Positions 8,540 to 17,688 of a DNA stretch of 35,626 nt are shown in pieces. Source of the DNA: an uncultured Bacteroidia bacterium. GTDB lineage: Bacteria > Bacteroidota > Bacteroidia > Bacteroidales > UBA932. The stretch's first letter is position 1. The number at the start of each line of letters is the position of its first letter. The stretch covers positions 1 to 35,626 of the forward strand of contig CACYGW010000015.1 of NCBI GenBank assembly GCA_902774045.1. The letters run 5' to 3'. The notes beneath the pieces are model-generated. The model was not told where the DNA came from, made no database searches, and saw nothing but the letters and a program-made list of their open reading frames with translations. The translations under genes and the position numbers were made by a program.

Positions 8540-10300
8540 CTAGTCGTGAGACAGTTCCCTAAGCTCGTCCCTATAGGAAGAGAATATCTTTGATTTGGAA
8601 ATAAAACCTACGTACATTCCGTCGCGGGTAATAACAGGGAGATTCCAAGCGCCCGTAGACTCGAACTTACGCATAACGGTGTCCATCTTTTCGTCGTCAT
8701 AAATATAGTCGGGCGCAGGCTGCATATAATTTACCGCGTGGCGGGTGTCGTACAAGTCAGCATCGAACATAACCTCCCTTACCCTCTCCAGAAGCACATA
8801 GCCCCGCATACGGCCCTGAGCATCCAGAACCGGGAATATATTCCTCTTGGAGGCCTGGATAGCCCTTACAAGGTCCCGTAAGGAAGAATCGGTACGTACG
8901 GGCACGAAATCCTTCTCTATAAAATCTGCAGTTCGCAGAAGGGTTAGTACGGCCTGGTCGTTATTATGGGTAAGCAAGTCCCCAGTCTGGGCGATACGCT
9001 TGGAATAGATGGAGTAATGCTCAAATAAGCGGGTAATCCCAAATGACACCGTAGAGGCAAGGATAAGGGGCAGAAGAAGGTCGTATCCGCCGGAAATCTC
9101 TGCAATAAGGAAGATAGCCGTCATAGGGGCCTGCATAACCCCGGCCATAAGAGCAGCCATTCCAACCAACACAAAATTCTGCTCCGGCAGGGAAAAGCCC
9201 GTAGAAACCATAAGGAGATTAAGCGAGCGGGCAAGCACAAAGCCGGCCATGGCTCCCACAAAGAGCGTAGGGCCAAAGGTTCCTCCCACTCCCCCTCCGG
9301 CATTGGTAAAAGTCATAGAGAAGACCTTGAGCAGCATTACCAGAAGGAAGAACAGCGGCACGCCCCAGGCATTGGAGAAGAAAGACTCCAGGAAGGTACC
9401 AACCTGTCCCTGGGGCACCTCTCCGGAAAGCATCGGCATAAAGGAATCGTAGCCTTCCCCGAACAGAGGCGGGAACAGGAATATCAGAAGGCCCAGGCCG
9501 GCGGCGCAGATAAACCACTTTACATAAGGGTTTCCAAAGCGTGACAGCAGGTCTTCCATCTTTAGCGTAGTGCGCAGGAAATAAACAGAACAGAAGCCGG
9601 CAAATATGCCCAGGATAAGGTAAAAGGGCATATTGTAAATGGAGAACGGCTCCAGAGTAGCCTCCAGTATACGGTGCCCGCCTGTAAAAATGTAAGAGAC
9701 TACGGCTGCGGATACAGAGCTGAAGAGCAGCGGCATCACGGAGGTGGTAGATACATTAAGGAGCAGGATTTCCATCGTAAAGAGCACTCCTGCCAATGGG
9801 GCCCTGAAAATGCCGGCAATAGCACCGGCCGCACCGCAGCCAATGAGCACCGTAGCGCTGTGGTAACTCATCCCCATCCAACGGGAGAAGTTAGAGCCTA
9901 TGGCGGCGCCGGTGTAGACTATTGGGGCCTCTGCACCCACAGAGCCTCCGAATCCTATGGTAAGGGAACTGGTAAGGAGCGAAGACCACATATTATGCGG
10001 CTTTACGCTCCACTCTTTCTTGGATACAGCCACAAGCACTTTGGTGACGCCGTGACTTATGTTGTCTTTTACAAGGTGTTTAACAATGATGGCGCTCAGG
10101 AGCATTCCTACTCCGGGGAGCACAAGATAGTATAGAGCCGGTGAAAAAGGAGTGACACCGGAAGAAAGACCTCCTCTGATTAAGGAAATAAGCGAGTGAA
10201 GGAGAACTGCCGCCAGTCCACTGCAAATCCCAACCGCAAAAGCAAGACAAAGCAAACGGGTCTTTTCCGGCACCTCCCTTAGGCGCCTGCCGTTAAGCAT
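8540..10300 (-). CDS. ClC-family chloride channel/antiporter with CBS pair
   Basis: A 586-residue membrane protein. The first about 420 residues hold roughly ten to eleven membrane helices of the ClC fold, with GFGGSVGAEAPIVYTGAAIG (the GxEGP filter region, including the gating-type glutamate) and GGVGGTFGPTLFVGA (the GxFxP-type filter). The last about 140 residues form two CBS domains (FVPVRTDSSLRDLVRAI...FPVLDAQGRMRGYV and MQPAPDYIYDDEKMDTVM...LPVITRDGMYVGFI), which in related proteins bind adenine nucleotides and gate the channel. Whether it is a channel or a Cl-/H+ exchanger is not decidable by eye. Its ATG overlaps the stop of the upstream gene by 8 bases (ATGCTTAA), which suggests translational coupling. 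Confidence 0.93.
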   Translation of the reverse strand: MLNGRRLREVPEKTRLLCLAFAVGICSGLAAVLLHSLISLIRGGLSSGVTPFSPALYYLVLPGVGMLLSAIIVKHLVKDNISHGVTKVLVAVSKKEWSVKPHNMWSSLLTSSLTIGFGGSVGAEAPIVYTGAAIGSNFSRWMGMSYHSATVLIGCGAAGAIAGIFRAPLAGVLFTMEILLLNVSTTSVMPLLFSSVSAAVVSYIFTGGHRILEATLEPFSIYNMPFYLILGIFAGFCSVYFLRTTLKMEDLLSRFGNPYVKWFICAAGLGLLIFLFPPLFGEGYDSFMPMLSGEVPQGQVGTFLESFFSNAWGVPLFFLLVMLLKVFSMTFTNAGGGVGGTFGPTLFVGAMAGFVLARSLNLLMVSTGFSLPEQNFVLVGMAALMAGVMQAPMTAIFLIAEISGGYDLLLPLILASTVSFGITRLFEHYSIYSKRIAQTGDLLTHNNDQAVLTLLRTADFIEKDFVPVRTDSSLRDLVRAIQASKRNIFPVLDAQGRMRGYVLLERVREVMFDADLYDTRHAVNYMQPAPDYIYDDEKMDTVMRKFESTGAWNLPVITRDGMYVGFISKSKIFSSYRDELRELSHD

Positions 10301-10649
10301 CGTCCTCGCCTGTAGAATACTGGGCTATGTTGTCGTCAGGAAGCTCTCCGGAGCTCTCTTCTCCGGCATCTCCTGCAGCAGCATCCTCGTTACTCTCGTC
10401 CTCACCCTCAAGCCAACGCTCAATGTCGTCTATATTATCTGTCCTGATCTTAATCTTTACAAGATAGATTGCATCCGGAATCTCTACTGTGACAGCATAG
10501 AAACAGGTGCCGTCCGGCTTGTCATATTTCATAAGGTCCGGAAGATAATCGCTGAAGCCCTTGGGGTATTTTTCTGCAAACGCCTCAGCAAGTTCCTTGG
10601 ACATATTCTCGTAGCTTACTACAGCTCTCTTTTTCTGGTCTGGTGACAT
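10293..10649 (-). CDS. Small acidic hypothetical protein coupled to the ClC gene
   Basis: A 118-residue protein I do not recognise. The ATG at 10649 (MSPDQKKRAVVSYENM) is preferred over an upstream in-frame start whose added residues are a hydrophobic run read from the A/T-rich leader. Residues about 10-85 look like one compact alpha/beta domain (KELAEAFAEKYPKGFSDYLP, then TCFYAVTVEIPDAIYLVKIKI). The last about 35 residues are a very acidic low-complexity tail (EGEDESNEDAAAGDAGEESS). There is no signal peptide or membrane segment. The 8-base overlap with the ClC start suggests that the two products work together or are needed in fixed ratio, but no function is claimed. Confidence 0.75.
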   Translation of the reverse strand: MSPDQKKRAVVSYENMSKELAEAFAEKYPKGFSDYLPDLMKYDKPDGTCFYAVTVEIPDAIYLVKIKIRTDNIDDIERWLEGEDESNEDAAAGDAGEESSGELPDDNIAQYSTGEDDA

Positions 10650-10670
10650 AATAAAAATTATAATTGCGTG

Positions 10671-10702
10671 CAATAATAGACACAAATTTTGTATGATGCA
10701 AC
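10671..10702 (-). promoter_or_regulatory. Possible promoter for the hypothetical-ClC-tex genes
   Basis: On the minus strand GTTG (10699-10702), a 20-base spacer and TATTATTG (10671-10678, one mismatch to TAnnTTTG) precede the ATG at 10649 by about 22 bases. It could give internal transcription within the ygiQ unit. Confidence 0.35.
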
Positions 10703-10719
10703 AGGAAACCGATATTTTT

Positions 10720-12453
10720 TCAGGTTTTTTTTGAACGACGGAAAAAATACGACTTCTGAAGCTGTTTTTTTGCGGGATCCCGCTCTACGAAAACAGGTTT
10801 CAGAGTCCTTGGGTCAAGCCCCGTCCAATACATTACAGACGATGTTGTCATTGGCGTGGGAGTAAAATCCTGCACCTGGTCCATAAAGAGGCCCCTGAGG
10901 GCCGGACGCGCCGCCAGTTTTTCCATATCCCTCATAGTACACCCGGGGTGCGAAGATATGAAATAAGGCACTATTCCGGTTTTTCTGCCAGCGGCAAGGG
11001 TAATCTTCTCGAACTCCCGGCGCAGATTTTCGAACAGGCGGAACGATGGTTTGGCCAGATAGTACAGCACATTGTCTTCCGTGTGTTCCGGGGCCACCTT
11101 AAGACGGCCGGAAGTATGATTAAGTATGAGTTCCTTAAGGTAGGGCCTGGAGGAACTGTCTACGTACCCGTCTTCTGTAAGAAAGAGGTCGTACCTAATG
11201 CCACTGCCAATATAGGAATGTCTTATTCCCTTTTGCGAATCTACAAGTTTATAAAGGTTAAGAAGCCGGGTATGGTCCCTGTTCATATTCTTGCAGGGCG
11301 CGGGGAAAAGGCAGGATTTACGGCGGCAGATGGCGCAGAGTTCCTTGTTGCGGCCTTCCATCCCGTACATATTGGCCGTGGGCGCCCCAAGGTCCGAGAT
11401 ATTTCCGGCGAAATCCGGCAGGTTGTTAAGCTCGCGCACCTCCTTTACTATGGACTCCTCGCTTCTGGACTGTATGAATTTGCCCTGATGGGCGGCTATG
11501 GTACAGAAATTACAGCCTCCGAAGCACCCCCTGTGCGTATTGATAGAGAATTTAATCATATCGTAGGCCGGGATTCTCTTGCCCTTATAGCGGGGATGCG
11601 GCAGTTTTGTATAGGGCACATCCCAGAAGGAATCCATTTCTTCCTGAGTTGCCGGCGGATATGGAGGGTTAATCTGTACGTAACCATCGCCACAGCCCTC
11701 TATAATCGTTTGGGCCTCAAGCATATTGGCCTGGGTCTCTATCTCGTGGAAGTTTTGGGCAAAGGCCTTTTTGCTCTGGAGGCATTCCTCGTACGAATGA
11801 AGAATCAGGGCATCTTTGGCCGATGGTTTCCCTTTTGCGTAGAAGCCTATCTGCTTAATCTGCCTTATCTGATGCAGGTTCCTGCCGGCCTCTATGGCCC
11901 GGGTAAGCTCCAGCATAGGCCTTTCTCCCATTCCGTAGCAGAGAAAATCCGCCCCGCTGCCAACAAGTATGGAGGGAAAGAGTTTATCCTGCCAGTAATC
12001 GTAGTGGGTGAACCTTCTCAGTGACGCCTCTATTCCGCCTATAACTACAGGGACATCGGGATAAAGTTCCTTGAGAATCTTGGTATAGACGGTTACGGCA
12101 TAATCCGGTCTTGCTCCCGCCTTCCCCTCCGGGGTGTAGGCATCGTCGTGGCGCAGACGCCTGGCCGCCGTATAATGATTAACCATAGAATCCATCGCCC
12201 CGGAATTAACCGCAAAATACAGCCTGGGTGCGCCCAGCTTGCGGAAATCCCTTAAATCGTCCCTCCAGTTAGGCTGCGGCACAACGGCAACCCGGTAACC
12301 GAACTTCTGTAACCATCGGCTAATAACGGCGGTACCGAACGAGGGATGGTCAACAAAGGCATCACCCGTAAAAAATATAATGTCGATATAGTCCCAACCC
12401 AGGGCTTCTACCTCCTTTTTGGAGGTGGGAAACATATAGTTGTTGTCTTTCAT
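10720..12453 (-). CDS. ygiQ: YgiQ-family radical SAM protein
   Basis: A 577-residue member of the YgiQ (UPF0313) radical SAM family; the biochemical reaction is not established as far as I know. An N-terminal cobalamin-binding-like region (FTGDAFVDHPSFGTAVISRWL, VPQPNWRDDLRDFRKLGAPRLYF, VIGGIEASLRRFTHYDYWQD) precedes the radical SAM core, where THRGCFGGCNFCTIAAHQG carries the CxxxCxxC cluster ligands (first and last Cys separated as in the family). FISSHPGCTMRDMEKLA and VQDFTPTPMTTSSVMYWTG are family signatures near the C-terminus. A longer in-frame extension reaches upstream of 12453, but it runs into the divergent promoter and gene and is rejected. An internal ATG at 12435 (MFPTSKKEV) is an alternative start. 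First gene of the leftward unit. Confidence 0.93.
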   Translation of the reverse strand: MKDNNYMFPTSKKEVEALGWDYIDIIFFTGDAFVDHPSFGTAVISRWLQKFGYRVAVVPQPNWRDDLRDFRKLGAPRLYFAVNSGAMDSMVNHYTAARRLRHDDAYTPEGKAGARPDYAVTVYTKILKELYPDVPVVIGGIEASLRRFTHYDYWQDKLFPSILVGSGADFLCYGMGERPMLELTRAIEAGRNLHQIRQIKQIGFYAKGKPSAKDALILHSYEECLQSKKAFAQNFHEIETQANMLEAQTIIEGCGDGYVQINPPYPPATQEEMDSFWDVPYTKLPHPRYKGKRIPAYDMIKFSINTHRGCFGGCNFCTIAAHQGKFIQSRSEESIVKEVRELNNLPDFAGNISDLGAPTANMYGMEGRNKELCAICRRKSCLFPAPCKNMNRDHTRLLNLYKLVDSQKGIRHSYIGSGIRYDLFLTEDGYVDSSSRPYLKELILNHTSGRLKVAPEHTEDNVLYYLAKPSFRLFENLRREFEKITLAAGRKTGIVPYFISSHPGCTMRDMEKLAARPALRGLFMDQVQDFTPTPMTTSSVMYWTGLDPRTLKPVFVERDPAKKQLQKSYFFRRSKKT

Positions 12454-12461
12454 ATATTGCG

Positions 12462-12469
12462 CAAAAATA
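12462..12469 (-). promoter_or_regulatory. -7 box of ygiQ, back-to-back with the opposite promoter
   Basis: Minus-strand TATTTTTG fits TAnnTTTG. The predicted start site would be only a few bases before the ATG at 12453, giving a leaderless or nearly leaderless message, or a normal short leader if translation begins at the ATG at 12435. Confidence 0.5.
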
Positions 12470-12470
12470 C

Positions 12471-12478
12471 TATATTTG
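12471..12478 (+). promoter_or_regulatory. -7 box of the lipid kinase gene
   Basis: TATATTTG fits TAnnTTTG and lies 21 bases before the ATG at 12500. It is one base away from the divergent -7 box of ygiQ, so polymerase cannot sit on both at once. Confidence 0.6.
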
Positions 12479-12499
12479 CACAGATTCGCAAAAAGTGAT

Positions 12500-13375
12500 A
12501 TGAATAAAATCGCATTCATCGTAAATCCCATTTCCGGAGGGAAAAACAAGAAGAAAATAATAGAGCTTATTAAAAAGCGTATGAGCCGCGAGTCTGTAGA
12601 GTGGGAGATAGTGCCAACCCAGTATGCGGGGCACGCAATCACCCTTGCAGCACAGTCCCAGGCCGATGTTGTAGTGGCAGTCGGGGGCGACGGTACCGTT
12701 AACGAGGTTGCCACCGGGCTCACGGGTACCGGCAAGGCTCTTGGCATTATTCCATGCGGCAGCGGAGACGGTCTGGCCCTGCACCTTGGGCTTAGCAGAA
12801 AGCCCTCCAAGGCCCTGGAGCAGCTGCTATGCGGGCAGGAGAGGCCCATGGATGCGGGCGATATGAACGGCCACCCGTTTTTCTGTACCACAGGGGCCGG
12901 GCTGGACGCCGATGTATCCCTGGCCTTTGCCAAGGCCGCCAGCCGCGGGCTAAAGACCTATATAAGCAAGGGTTGGAGCACCTGGAAGCATTATGTACCA
13001 CAGGTTTACAATATTAATGTCGATGGTGCCAGTACCTCCCTCCCCGCAATGTTCGTTACTGTGGCCAATGCCAATCAGTGGGGAAACAGGGCCAAAATTG
13101 CCCCTGGAGCATCGGTGAGCGACGGAGTTCTGGAAGTAACCGTAGTCAAGCCCTTCAAGCTGCTTAGCGGGCCCTCCCTACTCTGGAGGCTCTTTGCCGG
13201 CTCTGCCTACAAAGGCCGCAAAGTAGTGCACCTCAGAGGCAAAGACATAGTAATAGAAAGGCCCTCCGAGGGGGCTGTCCACTTTGACGGGGACCCTTCC
13301 CAAGAGGGCTCTTCTTTGCACGTAACCCTTAAGCCTTCTGCGCTTAAGGTTATAACTCCTAAAGATAAGATTTAA
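12500..13375 (+). CDS. Diacylglycerol kinase-family lipid kinase
   Basis: A 291-residue protein of the DagK/YegS/LCB5 family, ATP-dependent kinases of lipid hydroxyl groups at the cytoplasmic membrane. FIVNPISGGKNKKKI opens the nucleotide-binding domain, and VVAVGGDGTVNEVATGL with IIPCGSGDGLALHLG is the family's ATP-binding signature. The C-terminal beta domain includes FFCTTGAGLDADVS and ends with AVHFDGDPSQEGSSLHVTLKP. The ATG at 12500 follows a clear -7 box; an upstream in-frame start lies across the promoter and is rejected. It ends two bases from the convergent argS stop. The lipid substrate cannot be assigned. Confidence 0.92.
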   Translation: MNKIAFIVNPISGGKNKKKIIELIKKRMSRESVEWEIVPTQYAGHAITLAAQSQADVVVAVGGDGTVNEVATGLTGTGKALGIIPCGSGDGLALHLGLSRKPSKALEQLLCGQERPMDAGDMNGHPFFCTTGAGLDADVSLAFAKAASRGLKTYISKGWSTWKHYVPQVYNINVDGASTSLPAMFVTVANANQWGNRAKIAPGASVSDGVLEVTVVKPFKLLSGPSLLWRLFAGSAYKGRKVVHLRGKDIVIERPSEGAVHFDGDPSQEGSSLHVTLKPSALKVITPKDKI

Positions 13376-13377
13376 AC

Positions 13378-15165
13378 TTACATCCTTTCAGGAAGCGATA
13401 TTCCAAGAAGGGCCATAGCGCTTGCCAGTGTGCGGGCTATGGTCTTTATTAGCGTAAGACGATAGGCCAGCAGGTCTGCGTCCGGCTCCTTAAGAATCTG
13501 GGTATCGTGGTAATACTGGTTAAAGTCCTTGGCCAGCTCGTATGCGTAATTGGCTATTACGGCGGGACTGAGTGCTTTTGCAGCCTCATCTACCTTTGAA
13601 GGGAAGAGACCAAGCAACTTCACCAGCCTTATTTCTTTGGCCGATGGTGCCAGGTCCATCTTTACCTCTCCATAATAAAGGCCCTGCTCGTCAGCCTTGC
13701 GGAGTATGGAGCAAATCCTTGCGTGGGTGTACTGGATGAAAGGACCGGTATTTCCGTTAAAGTCTATGGACTCCTTAGGGTTAAAGAGCATAGTCTTCTT
13801 GGGATCTACCTTCACGATGAAGTACTTAAGGGCTCCAAGACCAATCATACGATAAAGCTTGTCCTTCTCTTCTTCCGGGAGGTCTGCCAGCTTGCCGCTT
13901 TCCTCGGAGGTCTTGCGGGCCTCCTGATACATTGTTTCTATAAGGTCGTCGGCATCTACCACGGTGCCCTCGCGGGACTTCATCTTGCCCTCCGGAAGTT
14001 CTACCATTCCGTAGGAGAGGTGATAAATCTGGTCTGCCCAGTCAAAACCAAGTTTCTTAAGTATGAGCTTAAGCACCTGGAAATGATAGTCCTGCTCATT
14101 TCCTACAACATAGACGTGGGAATCCAGCTTATAGTTGGCAAAGCGGCGCTCGGCCGTTCCAAGGTCCTGGGTAATATATACGGAAGTGCCGTCGCCACGG
14201 AGGACTAGCTTGCGGTCCAGGCCGTCGGCAGTAAGGTCACACCAAACGGAACCATCGGCCTCACGCTCAAATACCCCGCCGTCCAGTCCCTTCTGTACCA
14301 GCTCCTTGCCAAGGATGTAGGTATCTGACTCGTGGTCCACCACGTCAAAGGTAATTCCAAGGGCGGCGTAGGTCTGGTCAAAACCCTCGTAGACCCAGCC
14401 GTTCATCTTCTTCCAAAGGTCGCGTACTGCAGCATCGCCCTTTTCCCAATCGACAAGCATCTTGTGGGCTGCCTTGATAGAGGGGGCTTCCTTCTTGGCT
14501 TCCTCTTCCGGCATTCCCTTTTCCATAAGTTCCTTGACCTCTCCTTTATACCATTTGTCAAATGCTACGTAACAATCGCCCACAAGATGGTCTCCCTTAA
14601 TGCCCTCTGACTGTGGAGTCTTGCCGTCAAAGAACTTCTGCCAGGCCAGCATAGACTTGCAAATATGTACGCCGCGGTCGTTTACGATGGTGGATTTTAC
14701 CACATCGTTGCCGGCGGCCTTGAGCAGGCGGGAAACAGAGTCTCCCAGAAGATTGTTGCGGATATGGCCAAGGTGAAGGGGCTTGTTGGTGTTGGGGGAA
14801 GAGAATTCCACCATAACCCTGCGGCCTGTAGAGGCCAGCTGCCCAAAGGAAGGGTCTCCTGTTATGGAAGACAGGCTCTCGTTCCAGAATACGTTGCTGA
14901 ATAAAAGGTTAAGAAAGCCTTTTACGCAGTTGAAGCCGGCAATCTCCGGCACATTTGCTTTAAGGTATTCCCCTATTGCAGCACCTGTATTCTCCGGGGA
15001 TGTCCTGGATATCTTAAGAAGGGGGAAAACCACAAGGGTGTAATCTCCTTCGAACTCTTTTCTTGTTACCGAAACCTGGAGCGACTCGGGCTCCGGTTTT
15101 GTACCATACAAGGCGGCAATAGCTTCTGCCGCCTTGTTCTGGATAAAAATTTCTGGACTTATCAT
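13378..15165 (-). CDS. argS: Arginyl-tRNA synthetase
   Basis: A 595-residue class I aminoacyl-tRNA synthetase, the usual size for Bacteroidota ArgS. The N-terminal additional domain (Add1, about 1-110) is followed by MVEFSSPNTNKPLHLGHIRNN, holding the HIGH-type motif HLGH. The KMSKS-like loop is GKMKSREGTVVDADDL. The C-terminal anticodon-binding domain begins near NGNTGPFIQYTHARICSILRK and ends with RTLASAMALLGISLPERM. ATG at 15165 is chosen over upstream non-ATG starts; it leaves 16 bases to the rpoD stop, so the two are probably cotranscribed. Confidence 0.97.
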   Translation of the reverse strand: MISPEIFIQNKAAEAIAALYGTKPEPESLQVSVTRKEFEGDYTLVVFPLLKISRTSPENTGAAIGEYLKANVPEIAGFNCVKGFLNLLFSNVFWNESLSSITGDPSFGQLASTGRRVMVEFSSPNTNKPLHLGHIRNNLLGDSVSRLLKAAGNDVVKSTIVNDRGVHICKSMLAWQKFFDGKTPQSEGIKGDHLVGDCYVAFDKWYKGEVKELMEKGMPEEEAKKEAPSIKAAHKMLVDWEKGDAAVRDLWKKMNGWVYEGFDQTYAALGITFDVVDHESDTYILGKELVQKGLDGGVFEREADGSVWCDLTADGLDRKLVLRGDGTSVYITQDLGTAERRFANYKLDSHVYVVGNEQDYHFQVLKLILKKLGFDWADQIYHLSYGMVELPEGKMKSREGTVVDADDLIETMYQEARKTSEESGKLADLPEEEKDKLYRMIGLGALKYFIVKVDPKKTMLFNPKESIDFNGNTGPFIQYTHARICSILRKADEQGLYYGEVKMDLAPSAKEIRLVKLLGLFPSKVDEAAKALSPAVIANYAYELAKDFNQYYHDTQILKEPDADLLAYRLTLIKTIARTLASAMALLGISLPERM

Positions 15166-15181
15166 CTTCTCTTTCACAATA

Positions 15182-16042
15182 TTAACCAAGATAACCTTTA
15201 AGCTGCTTGCTTCTTGCAGGGCTTCTTAAACGCCTGAGGGCCTTCTCCTTAATCTGGCGAACCCTTTCGCGCGTGAGCCCGAACCTCTCCCCTATCTCTT
15301 CAAGGGTCATCTCCTGGCAGCCTACTCCAAAGAAGGATTTGATTATCTCCCTTTCGCGCACTGAGAGTGTAGAAAGGGCTCTTTCTATCTCTGTATTAAG
15401 GCTTTCATTAACCAGGCCCTTGTCTGCGCTGGGAGAATCATCGTTGGGAAGAACATCCAGAAGGCTGTTGTCTTCTCCCTCCACAAAAGGAGCATCTACC
15501 GAAACGTGCCTGCCGGAAACCCTTAGGGTATCGGAAATCTTGTCCTTGGGCACGTCTATCATCTCAGAGAGCTCTTCGCTGGAGGGCTGGCGCTCGTTTT
15601 CCTGCTCGAATTTGGAAAGGGCCTTGTTAATCTTGTTAAGAGAGCCCACCTGGTTAAGCGGGAGCCTTACTATACGGCTCTGCTCTGCAAGAGCCTGAAG
15701 TATAGACTGGCGTATCCACCATACAGCATAAGAAATAAACTTAAATCCACGTGTTTCATCAAACTTCTCTGCGGCCTTGATAAGACCAAGGTTTCCCTCG
15801 TTTATAAGGTCCGGAAGGCTCAGGCCCTGATTCTGATACTGTTTAGCTACTGAAACTACGAATCTTAGGTTTGCCTTTGTGAGTTTTTCCAGAGCAGCCT
15901 GGTCTCCTTTACGGATACGCTGCGCCAGCTCTACTTCCTCTTCCGGAGAAACCAGCTCTTCGCGGCCGATTTCCTGCAGGTATTTATCTAACGATGCACT
16001 TTCACGATTGGTGATGGATTTAGTAATCTTAAGCTGTCTCAT
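15182..16042 (-). CDS. rpoD: Primary RNA polymerase sigma factor
   Basis: A 286-residue sigma-70 group 1 factor of the short Bacteroidota form, with no region 1.1 and no large non-conserved insertion. [20 protein letters not shown] is region 1.2; [29 protein letters not shown] and [22 protein letters not shown] are regions 2.1-2.4, with the aromatic residues used in promoter melting. [20 protein letters not shown] starts region 3, and [13 protein letters not shown] with [19 protein letters not shown] is the region 4 helix-turn-helix. It would recognise the TTTG/TAnnTTTG promoters seen across this window. It lies 8 bases after the htrA gene and 16 before argS. Confidence 0.97.
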   Translation of the reverse strand: MRQLKITKSITNRESASLDKYLQEIGREELVSPEEEVELAQRIRKGDQAALEKLTKANLRFVVSVAKQYQNQGLSLPDLINEGNLGLIKAAEKFDETRGFKFISYAVWWIRQSILQALAEQSRIVRLPLNQVGSLNKINKALSKFEQENERQPSSEELSEMIDVPKDKISDTLRVSGRHVSVDAPFVEGEDNSLLDVLPNDDSPSADKGLVNESLNTEIERALSTLSVREREIIKSFFGVGCQEMTLEEIGERFGLTRERVRQIKEKALRRLRSPARSKQLKGYLG

Positions 16043-16050
16043 TTTTCTGT

Positions 16051-17511
16051 TTAGTCCTTGCCGAAGCCGAAGTATGCCTCCCTGCCCGATGACGTTACAC
16101 CCTGGAAGAATAAGGTATTCTTTGCCTTCTTGGTTATATTTACAATATCCTGAGGTGTAGAAACGCTTTGGTCGTTGACAAACAGAATGATGAAGCCTTC
16201 TGAAACTCCGCTCTCGCTCATCTTACCAGGGCCAACTTTCTCTACTAATACGCCCTTGGAAAGGCCCAGTCTGGAAAGAACCTTGGGGTCTGCCTTCTTT
16301 AGCGTTGCGCCAAAGAATACTACAGAACCGTCGTCACTAACCTGGGCTAGCTGCTGCTGTTCCTCGGAAAGGAAATTAGCGTTCAATTTAATCTCTTTTC
16401 CGTCCCTGAAAAGTTTAAGGGAAGCCTTGTCTCCGGGGCGATAGGTTGCGACTGCAGCCTGAACCTCGGCGAAGCTGTTCACGTCTGTACCGTCAATGGC
16501 AAGGAGGACGTCACCGTCCTTGACTCCCGCCTTATCTGCGGCACCGCCTTTCATAACCTCTCTAATATATACGCCTTTCATCGAAGAAAGTTTCAAATCC
16601 TCGGCAAGTTTAGAATCAATTTCCTGCATTACTATGCCAAGAACCGCTCTCTTTACAGATCCAAACTCCATAATGTCGCCGATAATCTTCTTTACCATAT
16701 TGGACGGAATGGCAAAAGAATAGCCGCTGTAAGAGCCTGTCTGGGAAACAATTGCCGTGTTAATACCCACAAGCTCCCCTTTCTCGTTTACAAGAGCGCC
16801 GCCGGAGTTGCCGGGATTAACGGCAGCATCGGTCTGGATGAAAGATTCTATCTTGAGTTCGCGGCTGCTGTGCTGCATCTGACGGCCCTTTGCACTTACG
16901 ATACCGGCCGTGATAGTAGACCTGAGGTCGTAGGGACTGCCGATTGCCAGAACCCACTGGCCAAGACGGAGCTGATCCGAATCCCCAAAGGGAATTGTAG
17001 GAAGATTGTCGGCCTCTATCTTAAGAAGAGCCACGTCAGTAGCAGAATCAGTACCAATTACGGTAGCCTCATAAACCTTGTTGTTATTGAGGGTGATTTC
17101 TACCTTGTCTGCATTCTCCACTACGTGATTATTGGTAACGATGTAGCCATCCTTGCGGATGATTACGCCCGAACCGCTGGCCTGACGTGCCTGTGACTGG
17201 CCTCCACCCTCATCGCCAAAGAAAAAGCGGAAGAAGGGGTCCATCATTGAATTGTCGTTATAGCGGGTCTTGAGGGTTACCTTTACATAAACGACCGCGT
17301 CTACTGATGCTTCTGCGGCATATGTGAAATCCGGATATTCAGAAGCGTTAAGATTAACCGTCCTGTATACGGGCGCTACTGAATCTGCAGAATAATCCGT
17401 GTTGTAAGATGTCTGGAAATTGTTTGCCCTGTTTGTAAGAGAAACAATAGCAACTGTGGTAATGGCTGCTGCCACCACAGAACAAATAACTGTCAATACG
17501 TTCTTCTTCAT
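16051..17511 (-). CDS. HtrA/DegP-type periplasmic serine protease
   Basis: A 486-residue envelope quality-control protease. An N-terminal hydrophobic segment (residues about 5-26) acts as a signal or membrane anchor. The trypsin-like domain has His129 ([10 protein letters not shown]), Asp159 ([10 protein letters not shown]) and Ser236 ([11 protein letters not shown]), a complete triad. Two PDZ domains follow, the first at about 280-375 ([30 protein letters not shown]) and a second more divergent one at the C-terminus ([28 protein letters not shown]). It degrades or refolds misfolded envelope proteins. It heads the leftward unit with rpoD and argS, which is worth noting because it ties a stress protease to the primary sigma gene. 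Confidence 0.95.
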   Translation of the reverse strand: MKKNVLTVICSVVAAAITTVAIVSLTNRANNFQTSYNTDYSADSVAPVYRTVNLNASEYPDFTYAAEASVDAVVYVKVTLKTRYNDNSMMDPFFRFFFGDEGGGQSQARQASGSGVIIRKDGYIVTNNHVVENADKVEITLNNNKVYEATVIGTDSATDVALLKIEADNLPTIPFGDSDQLRLGQWVLAIGSPYDLRSTITAGIVSAKGRQMQHSSRELKIESFIQTDAAVNPGNSGGALVNEKGELVGINTAIVSQTGSYSGYSFAIPSNMVKKIIGDIMEFGSVKRAVLGIVMQEIDSKLAEDLKLSSMKGVYIREVMKGGAADKAGVKDGDVLLAIDGTDVNSFAEVQAAVATYRPGDKASLKLFRDGKEIKLNANFLSEEQQQLAQVSDDGSVVFFGATLKKADPKVLSRLGLSKGVLVEKVGPGKMSESGVSEGFIILFVNDQSVSTPQDIVNITKKAKNTLFFQGVTSSGREAYFGFGKD

Positions 17512-17609
17512 AACTGCACTTTGTGTTTTCTATATTTTCTTGATTTTATTGTCACGTCTAGCTCTATGAGAGCCGCGGGGGTAAAGTCAAACTCTGTGCC
17601 AAAAACGAT

Positions 17610-17641
17610 TTTGCTAATTATAAATTTATTTCTTACCTTTG
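17610..17641 (+). promoter_or_regulatory. dnaN promoter
   Basis: TTTG (17610-17613), a 20-base spacer and TACCTTTG (17634-17641) fit the Bacteroidota consensus exactly. The start site is predicted about 40 bases before the dnaN ATG at 17689. Confidence 0.7.
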
Positions 17642-17688
17642 TTTGTTTAGATAAAACGACTTTTGAAATATAAAAAACACGCGATATT

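Noticed and set aside
10948..12024. Long plus-strand open frame antisense to ygiQ
   Set aside because: No recognisable protein features; the minus-strand frame is a clear YgiQ protein, and the strong codon bias of this genome leaves few antisense stops.
12454..12933. 160-residue N-terminal extension of YgiQ
   Set aside because: It would run through the divergent promoter and into the lipid kinase gene on the other strand; family members start near 12453 or 12435.
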